The position numbers and the translations under genes were made by a program. Below are positions 48,682 to 57,221 of a stretch of 64,000 bases of DNA, one piece after another. The notes beneath the pieces are model-generated. The model worked only from the letters and a program-made list of their open reading frames with translations, was not told where the DNA came from and did no database searches. The first letter of the stretch is position 1; the number at the start of each line of letters is the position of its first letter. This DNA is from Nocardia transvalensis (GTDB lineage: Bacteria > Actinomycetota > Actinomycetes > Mycobacteriales > Mycobacteriaceae), in NCBI RefSeq assembly GCF_015477765.1, contig NZ_JADLQQ010000001.1:835196-899195 (forward strand). The letters are read 5' to 3'.

Positions 48682-49659
48682 CTACAGCCAGCCGCGGCGA
48701 ATTGCCTGCACACCTGCTTGGAATCGGGTACTAGCCCCCAACCGTTCGAGCAGGCTGGCGGTGCGGCGCACCACGGTGCGGCGGGACATGCCCAGGCGGC
48801 GGGCGATGGTGTCGTCGGTGGCGCCCAGGCCCATCAGGGTGAGGATGGCGCGGTCGCGCTCGTCCAGCGGCTCGGCCGGGTTGACCGAGATCGGCGCGGA
48901 CAGCGACCACAGCACGTCGAAGGTGCGGATCAGCAGATCCAGCGTGGGCGAGGGGCCGATGCGCAGGCCCATCGGGTCACCGCGGCGCTCGTCGTGATGC
49001 AGCATCAGGCAGGCCCGCTCACCATCGGCGATGATCACCTTCACCGGCGGGTCGGGCAGGGTGCGGGCCTGCGCCCCGGCGGAGGTCACCGCCAGCGCGT
49101 GCCGCAACCGATCGGCATCGTGATAGATGGTGTCCTGATAGAGCAGCTGATAGCGCACACCGGCATCGATGCGCGCCGACTTCAATTCGAACAGCCGCTC
49201 GGCCCGTTCCTCGTCGCAGATGTAGGGCGCGCGTTCGACAGCCTTGATGCTCTTGCGGGCATTGCGCTGCAGATCCTCGAATTCCGCGATGATCTCGCGG
49301 GTCTCGTACATCGGCACGATGGTGCCGTCGCCCCGCACCGAGCGGCGCACCGACCGGAACGTCTCGCCCAGCCGCGCCGCCGCCGCATGCATGCGCGCGG
49401 TCTCGGCCTGCCGACGGCGGCTTTCGGCCTCCGACAGGGCTTCCGGGGCGTGGGCGTCCCACACCGTGATGCCGTTGCTATCGATACGTACCGCCGCCTG
49501 TAACTCGCACAGCAGATCCAGGGCCCCCTCCAGGGCCGCCGGTGAGCACTCCAGATATCCGGCCAGTTCGGTGAGGCCGGATCTGGGGTGCTGCACCAGG
49601 GCCGCGTAGACGCGCCCGGGCAGGGAATCGGAATCGAACAGTTCGTGCAAGCCCGTCAA
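48682..49659 (-). CDS. LuxR-HTH transcriptional regulator upstream of the NRPS genes
   Basis: A 325-residue regulator with two recognisable DNA-binding-type regions. A TrmB/winged-helix-like segment lies at about residues 28-60 (LTELAGYLECSPAALEGAL), and a LuxR/GerE helix-turn-helix lies at about 265-325 (DDTIARRLGMSRRTVVRRTA). The middle resembles the effector or phospholipase-D-like region of actinobacterial HTH regulators found beside peptide clusters. The start is TTG at 49659 behind a GGGGGTTGGTGG stretch; no earlier in-frame start exists. It is transcribed towards NRPS-3 with 200 bases between the regulator stop and the preferred NRPS-3 start, so a pathway-specific activator is the natural reading, though unproven. 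Confidence 0.85.
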   Translation of the reverse strand: MTGLHELFDSDSLPGRVYAALVQHPRSGLTELAGYLECSPAALEGALDLLCELQAAVRIDSNGITVWDAHAPEALSEAESRRRQAETARMHAAAARLGETFRSVRRSVRGDGTIVPMYETREIIAEFEDLQRNARKSIKAVERAPYICDEERAERLFELKSARIDAGVRYQLLYQDTIYHDADRLRHALAVTSAGAQARTLPDPPVKVIIADGERACLMLHHDERRGDPMGLRIGPSPTLDLLIRTFDVLWSLSAPISVNPAEPLDERDRAILTLMGLGATDDTIARRLGMSRRTVVRRTASLLERLGASTRFQAGVQAIRRGWL

Positions 49660-49713
49660 ACCACCAACCCCCGCGACCGCTGTCCGCGTGAGCGCGGCTG
49701 CCGGCCATCGGAT

Positions 49714-50511
49714 CTAGACTCCCGGACCCCACTGCTGCGACAGGAGCACGCCCTTGCTGGCCAGGTAACGAGCCGGATCGATCTTGGCATCGTTGGGATC
49801 CCAGATCTCCAGATGCAGATGGGGGCCGGTGGAGTCGCCGCGGTTGCCGACGGTGGCGATCACGTCACCGGCGTTCACGCGCTGACCCACATGGCTGAGG
49901 ATGTCGTTGACGTGGCCGTAGACCGCCGTGGTGCCATCGTCATGCTTCACCCGCACCCACAGTCCGAAGCCGGAGGCCGGGCCCGCATCGATCACGGTGC
50001 CGTTCTGCACGGAATGAATGGGAGCGCCGAGGGCGTCGGCGAAGTCGACACCGGAGTGGAAGGCACCCCACCGGGCGCCGTATCCCGAGCTGACGACACC
50101 GGCCACCGGCCGGACGGCCGGGGCGGGTGCGACCTGCTGCTGCAGGCCCTTGATCACCTGCTCGGCCTGCGCCAGCGGACCGGCGACCTCCGGCGGCAGA
50201 TTCTGCAGACCGAACGGCGCGGGGGCGGGCGCGGCGACCGGCTCGGCCACCGGCGCGGCGGCCGGGGTCTCCACGGCGGCGATCGGTTCCGGCTCGGCCT
50301 GCTTGGCCTCCTTGATCGGCTCCGACGCCACCTCGAGGGTGATCGGATCGGCCTGGCCGCCGTCGTTGCCGTTGGCCAGCAGCGGGGCGGCGTGGGCGAG
50401 TTGGGAGGCGGTGCCGATCAGGGCACCGGCGGCAACGGCGGCGCTGGCCGCCAGTTTCACGCGGTCGCCGGTGCGCGGCTCGGCACGGTGCCGGGTCGGA
50501 CGACCGGTCAC
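49714..50511 (-). CDS. secreted M23 (LytM) family peptidoglycan peptidase
   Basis: A 265-residue exported protein. Residues 1-41 form a signal sequence with a basic start and a hydrophobic core ending in LAHA-AP. A Pro/Ala/Glu-rich linker follows (about 65-125), then a LytM zinc-peptidase domain with HxxxD (HSGVD at about 151) and HxH (PHLHLEIW at about 230). Such enzymes cleave peptidoglycan cross-links or regulate amidases in the cell wall. I prefer GTG 50511 because a GGAGA site lies six bases upstream; a TTG at 50571 would add 20 residues ahead of the signal peptide. It lies 54 bases upstream of the regulator gene on the same strand, perhaps with read-through. Confidence 0.9.
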   Translation of the reverse strand: MTGRPTRHRAEPRTGDRVKLAASAAVAAGALIGTASQLAHAAPLLANGNDGGQADPITLEVASEPIKEAKQAEPEPIAAVETPAAAPVAEPVAAPAPAPFGLQNLPPEVAGPLAQAEQVIKGLQQQVAPAPAVRPVAGVVSSGYGARWGAFHSGVDFADALGAPIHSVQNGTVIDAGPASGFGLWVRVKHDDGTTAVYGHVNDILSHVGQRVNAGDVIATVGNRGDSTGPHLHLEIWDPNDAKIDPARYLASKGVLLSQQWGPGV

Positions 50512-50758
50512 ACCATCTCCGAGCAGATCCCAGACTGATACGGAAGCGGAGGTCTCACGGTGCTGCGGCAAGGCTCGTCCTAGCGTCGATCAACGGTGTG
50601 GCTGCCGGACCGAAACCTGCGTTCGGTAACGATTCGGCATCTGTTGTGACGGAAACTGTACTCCGTCGTGACCTTTCCGCAACCTTCCGCACAAAAAGCG
50701 CTGCTCGAGACCGGGATCACACGCGACGCACGGCCGCCGGGAGGGCCACACTGGGACC

Positions 50759-51802
50759 GTGATCCTCGACGAGTTGCGAACCCCGATCGTGCTGGCGCCG
50801 ATGGCCGGCGGACCGTCCACTCCCGAACTCGCGGCGGCGGTATCGGAGGCGGGCGGGCTCGGCTTCCTCGCCACCGGCTACCTCGGCGCCACCGACAGCG
50901 CCGACCGCATAGCCCGGCTCCGCAAGCTGACCGAGGCGCCGTTCGGCGTGAACCTCTTCGCCCCCGGCACCCCGACGCCACCCGAGCGGTTCGCCGCCTA
51001 TCTCGAGCAGGTGGGCCGCCAATACCCGCTGGGTGACGCACGATTCGACGACGACGACTGGAATGCCAAGCTGGACCTGCTCACCGCCGACCCGGTACCG
51101 GTGGTGTCGTGCACCTTCGGCTGCCCGTCGGCCGCCGAGGTGGCGCGGCTGCACGCGGCGGGTTCGGAGGTGTGGGTGACGGTCACCTCGGTGGCCGAGG
51201 CGCGGGCGGCGGTCGAGACCGGTGCGGATGTGCTGGTGGCCCAGGGCTCCGAGGCCGGTGGACACCGCGGCACCTTCGTGGACCGCCCGGACGACGATGC
51301 CGCCGACCCGCTGACGCTCCTCGCGCTGGTGCAGTTGCTCGCCGCGGCGGTCGATCGCCCGATCGTGGCCAGCGGTGGAATCGCCACGGGCGCAGGCATT
51401 GCCGCGGTGCTGGCCGCCGGTGCGCGAGCCGCCCAGTTGGGCACCGCCTTCCTGCGCTGCCCCGAGGCGGGCACCGCGAGCGTGCATCGGGACGCGCTGC
51501 CGATCGACACCCCGACGATGTTGACCCGCGCCTTCAGTGGTCGCCGGGCCCGCGGTCTGCGCAACCAGTTCATCCTCGATCATCCCGACGCGCCTGCGGC
51601 GTATCCCGAAATCCATTACGCCACCAGCCCGTTGCGCAAGGATGCCCGCGCGGCGGGCAACGCCGACGCGGTGAACCTCTGGGCTGGTCAGACCCACACA
51701 CTCGCCGCCGAGCTGCCCGCCGCGGAGCTGGTGCGCAACCTGTCAGCGGATACGAAATCGGCTCTGCAGTTGGCACTTTCGTACCCGATCCAGTCTTGTT
51801 GA
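50759..51802 (+). CDS. nitronate monooxygenase / NAD(P)H-dependent flavin oxidoreductase family protein
   Basis: A 347-residue FMN-binding TIM-barrel protein of the 2-nitropropane dioxygenase family, normal in length. Landmarks are the N-terminal PIVLAPMAGGPS segment (9-20), the GSEAGGHRG motif carrying the catalytic-type histidine (about 162-170), and the phosphate-binding ASGGIATG (about 203-210). Family members oxidise alkyl nitronates such as propionate-3-nitronate or act as flavin-dependent reductases. The GTG at 50759 is used with a purine-rich GGGAGGG stretch upstream. Monocistronic; its stop codon overlaps the promoter of the next gene. Confidence 0.88.
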   Translation: MILDELRTPIVLAPMAGGPSTPELAAAVSEAGGLGFLATGYLGATDSADRIARLRKLTEAPFGVNLFAPGTPTPPERFAAYLEQVGRQYPLGDARFDDDDWNAKLDLLTADPVPVVSCTFGCPSAAEVARLHAAGSEVWVTVTSVAEARAAVETGADVLVAQGSEAGGHRGTFVDRPDDDAADPLTLLALVQLLAAAVDRPIVASGGIATGAGIAAVLAAGARAAQLGTAFLRCPEAGTASVHRDALPIDTPTMLTRAFSGRRARGLRNQFILDHPDAPAAYPEIHYATSPLRKDARAAGNADAVNLWAGQTHTLAAELPAAELVRNLSADTKSALQLALSYPIQSC

Positions 51803-51822
51803 CAACGTTTTTCGTTTAGAAT
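51799..51822 (+). promoter_or_regulatory. promoter candidate for the SCO5389-family gene
   Basis: TAGAAT (51817-51822) is a good -10 hexamer placed 37 bases ahead of the gene. TTGACA (51799-51804) is present but only 12 bases upstream of it, so it may not be the functional -35; the overlapping TTGTTG gives a 15-base spacer. The element overlaps the stop codon of the upstream gene. Confidence 0.45.
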
Positions 51823-51859
51823 CGGGTGACACCATCCGCCATCCCAGGAGGAGAGCGCC

Positions 51860-52252
51860 ATGTCACTGGACGTCCCAACCGCCCTACTCGAGCGGGCCGA
51901 ACGCGGTGAGGTCAGCGACGCCGAGTTCGTCGAATGCGTCCGTACGTCGCTGCCGTATGCCTACGAAGTGGTGAGCCGGGTGGCAGCCGATTTGCGTTCC
52001 GGCACGGCCGAGTTCGCGGACAACCAGATTCCTCCGCCGGATGAGGTGGCGCGCGGCCAGCTGCTGCGTGCCATGGCTTCCGACGCGATCCGCGGTGGCC
52101 TGGAGCGGCATTTCGGGATCAAGCTCGCCTTCCAGAACTGCCATCGGGTGGCGGCCTTCCCGCTGGCGGCCGTGGGCGGCGACACCTACTCCCGCTTCAT
52201 CTCCACCCGCGCTCAGCTGCTGAACCAGAGCCCGGAGCTACGCAACTGCTGA
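51860..52252 (+). CDS. SCO5389-family conserved actinobacterial protein
   Basis: A 130-residue soluble protein that I recognise as the conserved SCO5389 family of actinomycetes. Landmarks are the N-terminal SLDVPTALLERAERGEV, a central FADNQIPPP followed by ARGQLLRAMASDAIRGGLERHFG, the FQNCHRVAAFPL segment and the C-terminal QLLNQSPELRNC. It has no signal peptide or membrane segment, and the molecular function is unknown. The ATG at 51860 has a strong AGGAGGAGA ribosome site and its own promoter, consistent with a well-expressed housekeeping protein. Confidence 0.88.
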   Translation: MSLDVPTALLERAERGEVSDAEFVECVRTSLPYAYEVVSRVAADLRSGTAEFADNQIPPPDEVARGQLLRAMASDAIRGGLERHFGIKLAFQNCHRVAAFPLAAVGGDTYSRFISTRAQLLNQSPELRNC

Positions 52253-52273
52253 TTTTCGGCCAGTTCAGTAGGG

Positions 52274-52310
52274 AACCGGCGCGGGCGATCCCCTTCCGTC
52301 CGCGCCGGTT
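52274..52310. terminator. bidirectional hairpin terminator
   Basis: Eleven-base arms (AACCGGCGCGG at 52274-52284, complement at 52300-52310) with a 15-base loop lie between the stops of the convergent SCO5389-family and methyltransferase genes. Confidence 0.7.
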
Positions 52311-52322
52311 TCGCTGTGCGGG

Positions 52323-53165
52323 TCAGGGCTTGCGGCCGACGCCTGCCCAGTACCACGCGGATCTGGGGTCCACCGGGCGGTTGTGGTCGGCGTCGGCGTC
52401 GAGGTCGGGGCGCCAGGTGACCACGGGGACCACGCCGGGGTCGACGATTTCGGTTCCGGCGAACAGGGTTTCGGTTTCGGCACGGCTGCGCGGGTAGAAG
52501 GTGATACCGGCCTGCTCCGAGGCCATCACCACATTCTTCATGGCCTTCGGATCGAAATCCGCTGTGGGGTGGGTCATTACGAGGCAGCTGCCGGAGGGTA
52601 GCGCGCTCAGCAGTCGTGCCACGATGCCGTGCGGGTCGTCCTCGTCGCGGAAGTACATCATCACCGCGACCAGCATCAGGGCGACCGGGCGCTCCAGATC
52701 CAGGGTGTCGGTGAGGACCGGGTCGGCCAGGATCGCGTCGGTGTCGTGCAGATCGGCGTGGATGAACGAGGTCTTGCCCTCCGGCGTGCTTCCCATCAGG
52801 GCTCGGGCGTGCGCCAGCACGATCGGATCGTTGTCCACGTAGACGATGCGGGCGGTGGGATCCATCTCCTGCGCGACCTCGTGGGTATTGCCCGCCGTCG
52901 GAATGCCGGTCCCGATGTCCAGGAACTGGGTGATGCCCAGTTCGCCGATGACGTAGCGCACCGCGCGGCCGAGGAAGGCGCGGTTGGCGCGGGCCATGTC
53001 GCGGATGGCGGGTATGTGAGTGGCGATGGCGTCGCCGAGCGCGCGATCGGCCGGATAGTTGTCCCGGCCACCGAGCCAATAATCGTAGACCCGGGCCTCG
53101 TGCGCCACCGAGGTATCGATTTTGGTCGGTAATCGGGATGCGGTCCGGCCGCTGCTGTCCGACAT
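52323..53165 (-). CDS. SAM-dependent methyltransferase (SCO-type, Methyltransf_19-like)
   Basis: A 280-residue protein of the actinobacterial S-adenosylmethionine methyltransferase family, often found in many copies per genome. The N-terminus has the family-specific ARVYDYWLGGRDNYPAD segment (24-40). The SAM-binding glycine-rich loop FLDIGTGIPT lies at 81-90, the acidic ribose-binding strand is VYVDNDP, and the C-terminus ends in SAWYWAGVGRKP. The target is unknown. ATG 53165 is the natural start of the conserved segment. It is convergent with the SCO5389-family gene and shares a terminator with it; the 225 bases upstream contain no gene. Confidence 0.9.
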   Translation of the reverse strand: MSDSSGRTASRLPTKIDTSVAHEARVYDYWLGGRDNYPADRALGDAIATHIPAIRDMARANRAFLGRAVRYVIGELGITQFLDIGTGIPTAGNTHEVAQEMDPTARIVYVDNDPIVLAHARALMGSTPEGKTSFIHADLHDTDAILADPVLTDTLDLERPVALMLVAVMMYFRDEDDPHGIVARLLSALPSGSCLVMTHPTADFDPKAMKNVVMASEQAGITFYPRSRAETETLFAGTEIVDPGVVPVVTWRPDLDADADHNRPVDPRSAWYWAGVGRKP

Positions 53166-53390
53166 GGTGAATCCTTCTGTTTACTGCCGCACCAGGATAG
53201 TCCAGCGAACACCGGGCATGCGGCGCTTCCACAGGAAAGTCGGACATTCCGACGAAACCCCTAAATCGCCAGGCCGAAGGTCAGAAAATCGCTTCTCTTA
53301 CAGCACTTCCGAGCGGCCTATTTCCCGAACGGAATTTTCGGATATCCATGGGTGCGCAAAAGGACAGCAACGGCCCAGGCGGCGGGTGGG

Positions 53391-55007
53391 CTACAGCTCG
53401 CGGAGTAGGCGGGCGAGGACCTTGCCGGTGGGGTTTCGGGGCAGTTCGGCGAGGAAGACCACGCGGCGGGGGACCTTGTAGCGGGCCAGATGGGCCTTGA
53501 CATGGGATGTGACGGCCTCTTCGGTGAGCCCGGGATCTTCGCGCACGACGAATGCCTCGAGGCGGGCGCCGAATTCCTCGTCCGGCACACCGATGACCGC
53601 GGCCTCTCGAATCCCGCCGTGCGCGTTGAGAAGTTCCTCGACCTCACCGGGAAAGACGTTCTCGCCGCCGGAAACGATCATGTCGTCGTCGCGGCCGTCG
53701 ATGAAAAGCCGACCGGCCGTGTCGAAATGGCCGAGATCCCCCGAGGACATCAGGCCCCGGATGCGTTCCTTACCGCCGCCCCCGGTGTATCCCTCGAATT
53801 GAATGACATTGCCGACGAAGATGCGGCCGGTGACACCGTGCGGCACCTCGTTTCCGTTGTCGTCGAGGACCTTCACGACCGCCCCGAGCACCGGGCGGCC
53901 GACACAACCGGGCTCCTCGGCCAGATCGGCGGGCGTGGCCACGGTGGCGTAGGCGACTTCGGTGGACCCGTAGACGTTGTAGACCACCGGACCGAACAAC
54001 GCCGTCACGCGGCGGCACAGATCGGCGCCCAGTCGCGATCCCCCGACGAAAATGACGCGCAGCGAGGACAAGTCGCGCCCGGTCAATGCCTGCGGGCCGA
54101 GTTCGGCCATGCGCGCCAACATCACCGGCACCGCGATCAGGGTGGTGGCGTGGTGGTGGGCCATGCTGTCGATCACCCGCTGGGCATCGAAGCGGCGGCG
54201 GATCACCAGCGTGCATCCGAAGCCGATGGCCAACAGCGCCATGGCGAAACCGAGCGTGTGGAACAGCGGCGCCGGACATTCGGTGACCTCGCGTGTGCGG
54301 AAGGGCACCCGACTCAGCAACGCGCCCACCGGTTCCAGCGAGCGCGGCTCCGGTCGTGGCGCACCCTTCGGCGTTCCGGTGGTTCCGCTGGTGAGCAGGA
54401 TGATCTTGGCACCGGTGCCGGGTGCCGGCGGTGGCGCCGACGAGCCTGCGGCAATGAGGGATTCGAGGCTGCTGGTGTGCGCGGAATCGGTCCACGCCCG
54501 GTAGGCGCCGCGGCGTGGACTGAGATCGCCGAGGCGCGGCTCGTACTCCTCGTCGTAGACCAGCAGATCCGCACCCTCGCGCAGCGCCACCTCGCGCAGC
54601 TGCGGACCCGCGAAATCGGTGTTGAGCAGGATGATTCGAGCACCGCACTTGGCGGCGGCGAACAGCGCGTCCAGCAACCCGCGATGGTTGCGGGCCAGGA
54701 TCGCCACGCCCTCACCGGAACGCAGCCCGCGCTTGCGCCATTCGTTGGCCAGCCGGTTGGAGCGGTCGTCGAGTTCGCGGTAACTCAGCGTGCCGAGCTC
54801 ATCGATGAGAGCAGGACGATCACCGTAGCGGCCCGCCGAAAGCCGCAGCATCGCAGGCAAAGCCCCGTATCGCAGCAGGGCGCTGCCCGCCGACAGCAAC
54901 GGCCACGGCGATTCGAGGCCGACCAGACCGCTGCCCACGCACAGGCGCAGCGATTCGAGTTCGGTCCGGGCCCGCACGCCGAGGTTGCGGAGCAGTGTCG
55001 TGGTCAT
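53391..55007 (-). CDS. fatty-acid--CoA ligase (AMP-binding, FadD-type)
   Basis: A 538-residue acyl-activating enzyme. The P-loop-like motif LLTSGTTGTPKG lies at 204-215, NVYGSTEVAYA forms the adenine-binding segment, SSGDLGHFD and RDDDMIVSGGENVFP the hinge region, and the C-terminal lysine motif is NPTGKVL near residue 530. It forms acyl-CoA from a fatty acid with ATP. The N-terminal 60 residues are hydrophobic-rich, as in FadD2/FadD12-like mycobacterial ligases. The ATG at 55007 with GGAG eight bases upstream is chosen over a start at 55109 that would overlap the thioesterase gene. It ends a three-gene minus-strand lipid group: ligase, hotdog protein, ligase. Confidence 0.9.
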   Translation of the reverse strand: MTTTLLRNLGVRARTELESLRLCVGSGLVGLESPWPLLSAGSALLRYGALPAMLRLSAGRYGDRPALIDELGTLSYRELDDRSNRLANEWRKRGLRSGEGVAILARNHRGLLDALFAAAKCGARIILLNTDFAGPQLREVALREGADLLVYDEEYEPRLGDLSPRRGAYRAWTDSAHTSSLESLIAAGSSAPPPAPGTGAKIILLTSGTTGTPKGAPRPEPRSLEPVGALLSRVPFRTREVTECPAPLFHTLGFAMALLAIGFGCTLVIRRRFDAQRVIDSMAHHHATTLIAVPVMLARMAELGPQALTGRDLSSLRVIFVGGSRLGADLCRRVTALFGPVVYNVYGSTEVAYATVATPADLAEEPGCVGRPVLGAVVKVLDDNGNEVPHGVTGRIFVGNVIQFEGYTGGGGKERIRGLMSSGDLGHFDTAGRLFIDGRDDDMIVSGGENVFPGEVEELLNAHGGIREAAVIGVPDEEFGARLEAFVVREDPGLTEEAVTSHVKAHLARYKVPRRVVFLAELPRNPTGKVLARLLREL

Positions 55008-55029
55008 AGCCGAACTCCGTTGCATGGGG

Positions 55030-55500
55030 TTACGTAGCGTGCGTGCGTAGCTGATACAGCCCTCGGGTTTCCGCCACCACGACCCCTTCGGCATCGGTGA
55101 CGGTCGCATTCAGCGTGAAATCGGCCTTCCCGTCGGCGTCGGCCTCGGCGGTGACCCTGGTGATGTCTTCCTCCGACAGCGAAGCCTCGGAGCGCACATC
55201 GGTTTTCGCCGGTTTGCGGAAGGTGATCTGCAGGTCCTTGACCAAGGGGAAGTACTTGGCCATATCGAAGGTGGCCATCGGGATGGCGCCGCCGAGCACC
55301 TCGGCGACGGTGAACAGCACACCGGCGTACATGACGCCGAAGTGGTTGCCGTTGCCCTCGATCGGCACCGTGAATGCGGCGTAGCCGCGACGCACCTCGA
55401 GCGCCCGCACCCCCATTTTGTGCGCGACCGGAATGGTGAACTCTATTGCGCTGTTCACGATATCCACGTATGCGGGAGCGTCGCTGTTCGTCTCGGCCAT
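55030..55500 (-). CDS. hotdog-fold thioesterase-like protein (DUF4442/PaaI type)
   Basis: A 156-residue protein with the single-hotdog fold. The helix-strand segment GNHFGVMYAGVLFTVAEVLGG, near residues 50-70, corresponds to the catalytic helix region of PaaI/YiiD-like acyl-CoA thioesterases. I choose the ATG at 55500 because GGAAGG lies seven bases upstream; two codons further up, another ATG at 55506 also exists. It is flanked on both sides by acyl-CoA ligases on the same strand, which supports an acyl-CoA substrate. The next gene follows after 22 bases, so it is probably co-transcribed with the 53391-55007 ligase. Confidence 0.82.
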   Translation of the reverse strand: MAETNSDAPAYVDIVNSAIEFTIPVAHKMGVRALEVRRGYAAFTVPIEGNGNHFGVMYAGVLFTVAEVLGGAIPMATFDMAKYFPLVKDLQITFRKPAKTDVRSEASLSEEDITRVTAEADADGKADFTLNATVTDAEGVVVAETRGLYQLRTHAT

Positions 55501-55524
55501 GATCATCCTTCCGTACACCAGGTC

Positions 55525-55546
55525 GCCCCGGCCCCGAGGCCGGGGC
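55525..55546 (-). terminator. GC-rich hairpin between ligase and thioesterase genes
   Basis: GCCCCGGCC-CCGA-GGCCGGGGC, a nine-base perfect stem with a tetraloop, lies 41 bases beyond the stop of the 55587-57221 ligase. It probably terminates that transcript, or attenuates read-through into the thioesterase gene 25 bases further on. Confidence 0.6.
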
Positions 55547-55565
55547 TTCAGGGTACGACACCCTG

Positions 55566-55580
55566 TTGACGTGGCGTCAA
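55566..55580 (-). promoter_or_regulatory. TTGACG-TGG-CGTCAA palindrome, promoter/operator candidate
   Basis: A perfect six-base inverted repeat lies just past the ligase stop. On the minus strand its TTGACG can serve as a -35, with TACCCT 19 bases downstream as a weak -10 for the thioesterase-ligase pair. However, the GC-rich hairpin at 55525-55546 would then fall in the leader. A repressor binding here would block that promoter. Confidence 0.4.
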
Positions 55581-55586
55581 TAGCAC

Positions 55587-57221
55587 CTACAACGTCACGA
55601 CCTTCAGTTCCCCGTCCGCATACCGGGCCCGCAGCCGCTTCTTGTCGAATTTGCCGACGCTGGTCTTGGGGATCTCGTCGACGAACGTCCAGTGCTCGGG
55701 CAGTTGCCACTTGGCGAACTTGTCTGTCAGGAAGGTGCGCAGGTCGGCAGGCTCGACGGCCACGCCCTCCTTGAGCACGACCGCCACCAGCGGCCGCTCG
55801 TCCCATTTCTCGTCCGGCACACCGATCACCGAGGCCTCCGCGACCGACGGATGTCCCATGATCGCGTTCTCCAGATCGACCGACGAGATCCATTCGCCGC
55901 CCGACTTGATCACGTCCTTGGAGCGGTCCACCAGGGTGAGGAAGCCGTTCGGGCTGATCTTGCCGACATCGCCGGTGCGCAGCCAGCCGTCGTGGAACTT
56001 CTCCGCATCCACCACCGCACCCTCGGGCGAGTAGTACGACGCGGCGATCCACGGCCCTTTCACCTCGACCTCACCGAGGGATTCGCCGTCGTTGGGCACG
56101 ACACTGCCGTCGTCGGCGACCAGCCGCGCCTGCACGGACGCCGGGAAGCGGCCCTGGGTGTAGCGGTAGGCCCATTCCTCCTCGCCGGTCACGCCTTCGG
56201 GCGGATGCGCCACGCTGCCCAGCGGCGAGGTCTCGGTCATACCCCACGCGTGCAGCAGCCGCACACCGTGCTTTTCCTGGAAGGCGCGCATCATCGCGGG
56301 CGGCACGGCGGAACCGCCGACCACCACCCTGTCCAGATGCGAGATGTCCTGCGGCTTCGCCTCCAGGCCGGCGAGTACCCCACCCCAGATGGTCGGCACC
56401 GCCGCGGCGAAGGTCGGCTTGACCACGCCCATCATCTCGAGCAGCGGCCCCGGCTGCAGAAAGCGGTCGGGCATCAGCAGATTCGCGCCCGACATCATCG
56501 CCGCATACGGAATGCCCCAGGCATTGGCGTGGAACAGCGGCACGATCGCCAGCACGGTGTCGCGTTCGCTGAACCCCATACCGTTGGGCGCGACCACCTG
56601 CATCGCATGCAGCCAGTTCGAACGATGGGAGTAGACAACACCTTTGGGGTCGCCGGTGGTGCCGGAGGTGTAGCACATACCGGCGGCGGAGCGCTCGTCG
56701 AGGACCGGGAAGTCGAAGGTATCCGATTGGGCCGCAAGCAGTTCGGTGAAGGAGTGCACTTCGATACCGGCGGGCGCCTGCAGATCCGCGGCATTGCCGT
56801 TGGCGACGATCACGTGGCGCACGGTTTTCAGGTTCGGCAGGTACTGGGCGAACATCGGCAGCAGCGAGCCGTCGACGATCACCACCTGATCCTCGGCGTG
56901 ATTGGCCACGTAGATCACCTGCTCCGGGAACAACCGGATATTGAGCGCGTGCAGCACCGCACCCATGGCCGGCACGGCCGCATAGACGACCATGTGCTCG
57001 TTGTTGTTCCACATGAAGGTGCCGACCCGATCCCCCGTGCCGATCCCCAGCCCCCGCAGCGCATTCGCCAGCCGCGCGGACTGGGCGCCCAGTTCCCGGT
57101 AGGTCATGGTGCGCACGCCCGTACCCGTCCATGTGGACACCGTGCTGTCACCCTGAAATGTCGCCGCGTACCGCAGCAGCGTCGCCAGCGACAGCTGCTC
57201 GTCCTGCATCGTGCTCCACAT
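55587..57221 (-). CDS. medium/long-chain fatty-acid--CoA ligase
   Basis: A 544-residue acyl-CoA synthetase that begins MWSTMQDEQLSLATLL, the characteristic start of an actinobacterial ligase subfamily, which fixes the start at 57221. The motif CYTSGTTGDPKG is at about 182-193, AWGMTETSPLG is the adenine/acyl pocket segment, WLRTGDVGKI and DRSKDVIKSGGEWISS the hinge, and the lysine motif is KTSVGKFDKK near 525. It converts fatty acids to acyl-CoA. It lies divergent to the acyl-CoA dehydrogenase, together suggesting a fatty-acid degradation locus. A GTG at 57257 is in frame but lacks a better ribosome site than the AAGGAG located 12 bases before 57221. Confidence 0.92.
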   Translation of the reverse strand: MWSTMQDEQLSLATLLRYAATFQGDSTVSTWTGTGVRTMTYRELGAQSARLANALRGLGIGTGDRVGTFMWNNNEHMVVYAAVPAMGAVLHALNIRLFPEQVIYVANHAEDQVVIVDGSLLPMFAQYLPNLKTVRHVIVANGNAADLQAPAGIEVHSFTELLAAQSDTFDFPVLDERSAAGMCYTSGTTGDPKGVVYSHRSNWLHAMQVVAPNGMGFSERDTVLAIVPLFHANAWGIPYAAMMSGANLLMPDRFLQPGPLLEMMGVVKPTFAAAVPTIWGGVLAGLEAKPQDISHLDRVVVGGSAVPPAMMRAFQEKHGVRLLHAWGMTETSPLGSVAHPPEGVTGEEEWAYRYTQGRFPASVQARLVADDGSVVPNDGESLGEVEVKGPWIAASYYSPEGAVVDAEKFHDGWLRTGDVGKISPNGFLTLVDRSKDVIKSGGEWISSVDLENAIMGHPSVAEASVIGVPDEKWDERPLVAVVLKEGVAVEPADLRTFLTDKFAKWQLPEHWTFVDEIPKTSVGKFDKKRLRARYADGELKVVTL

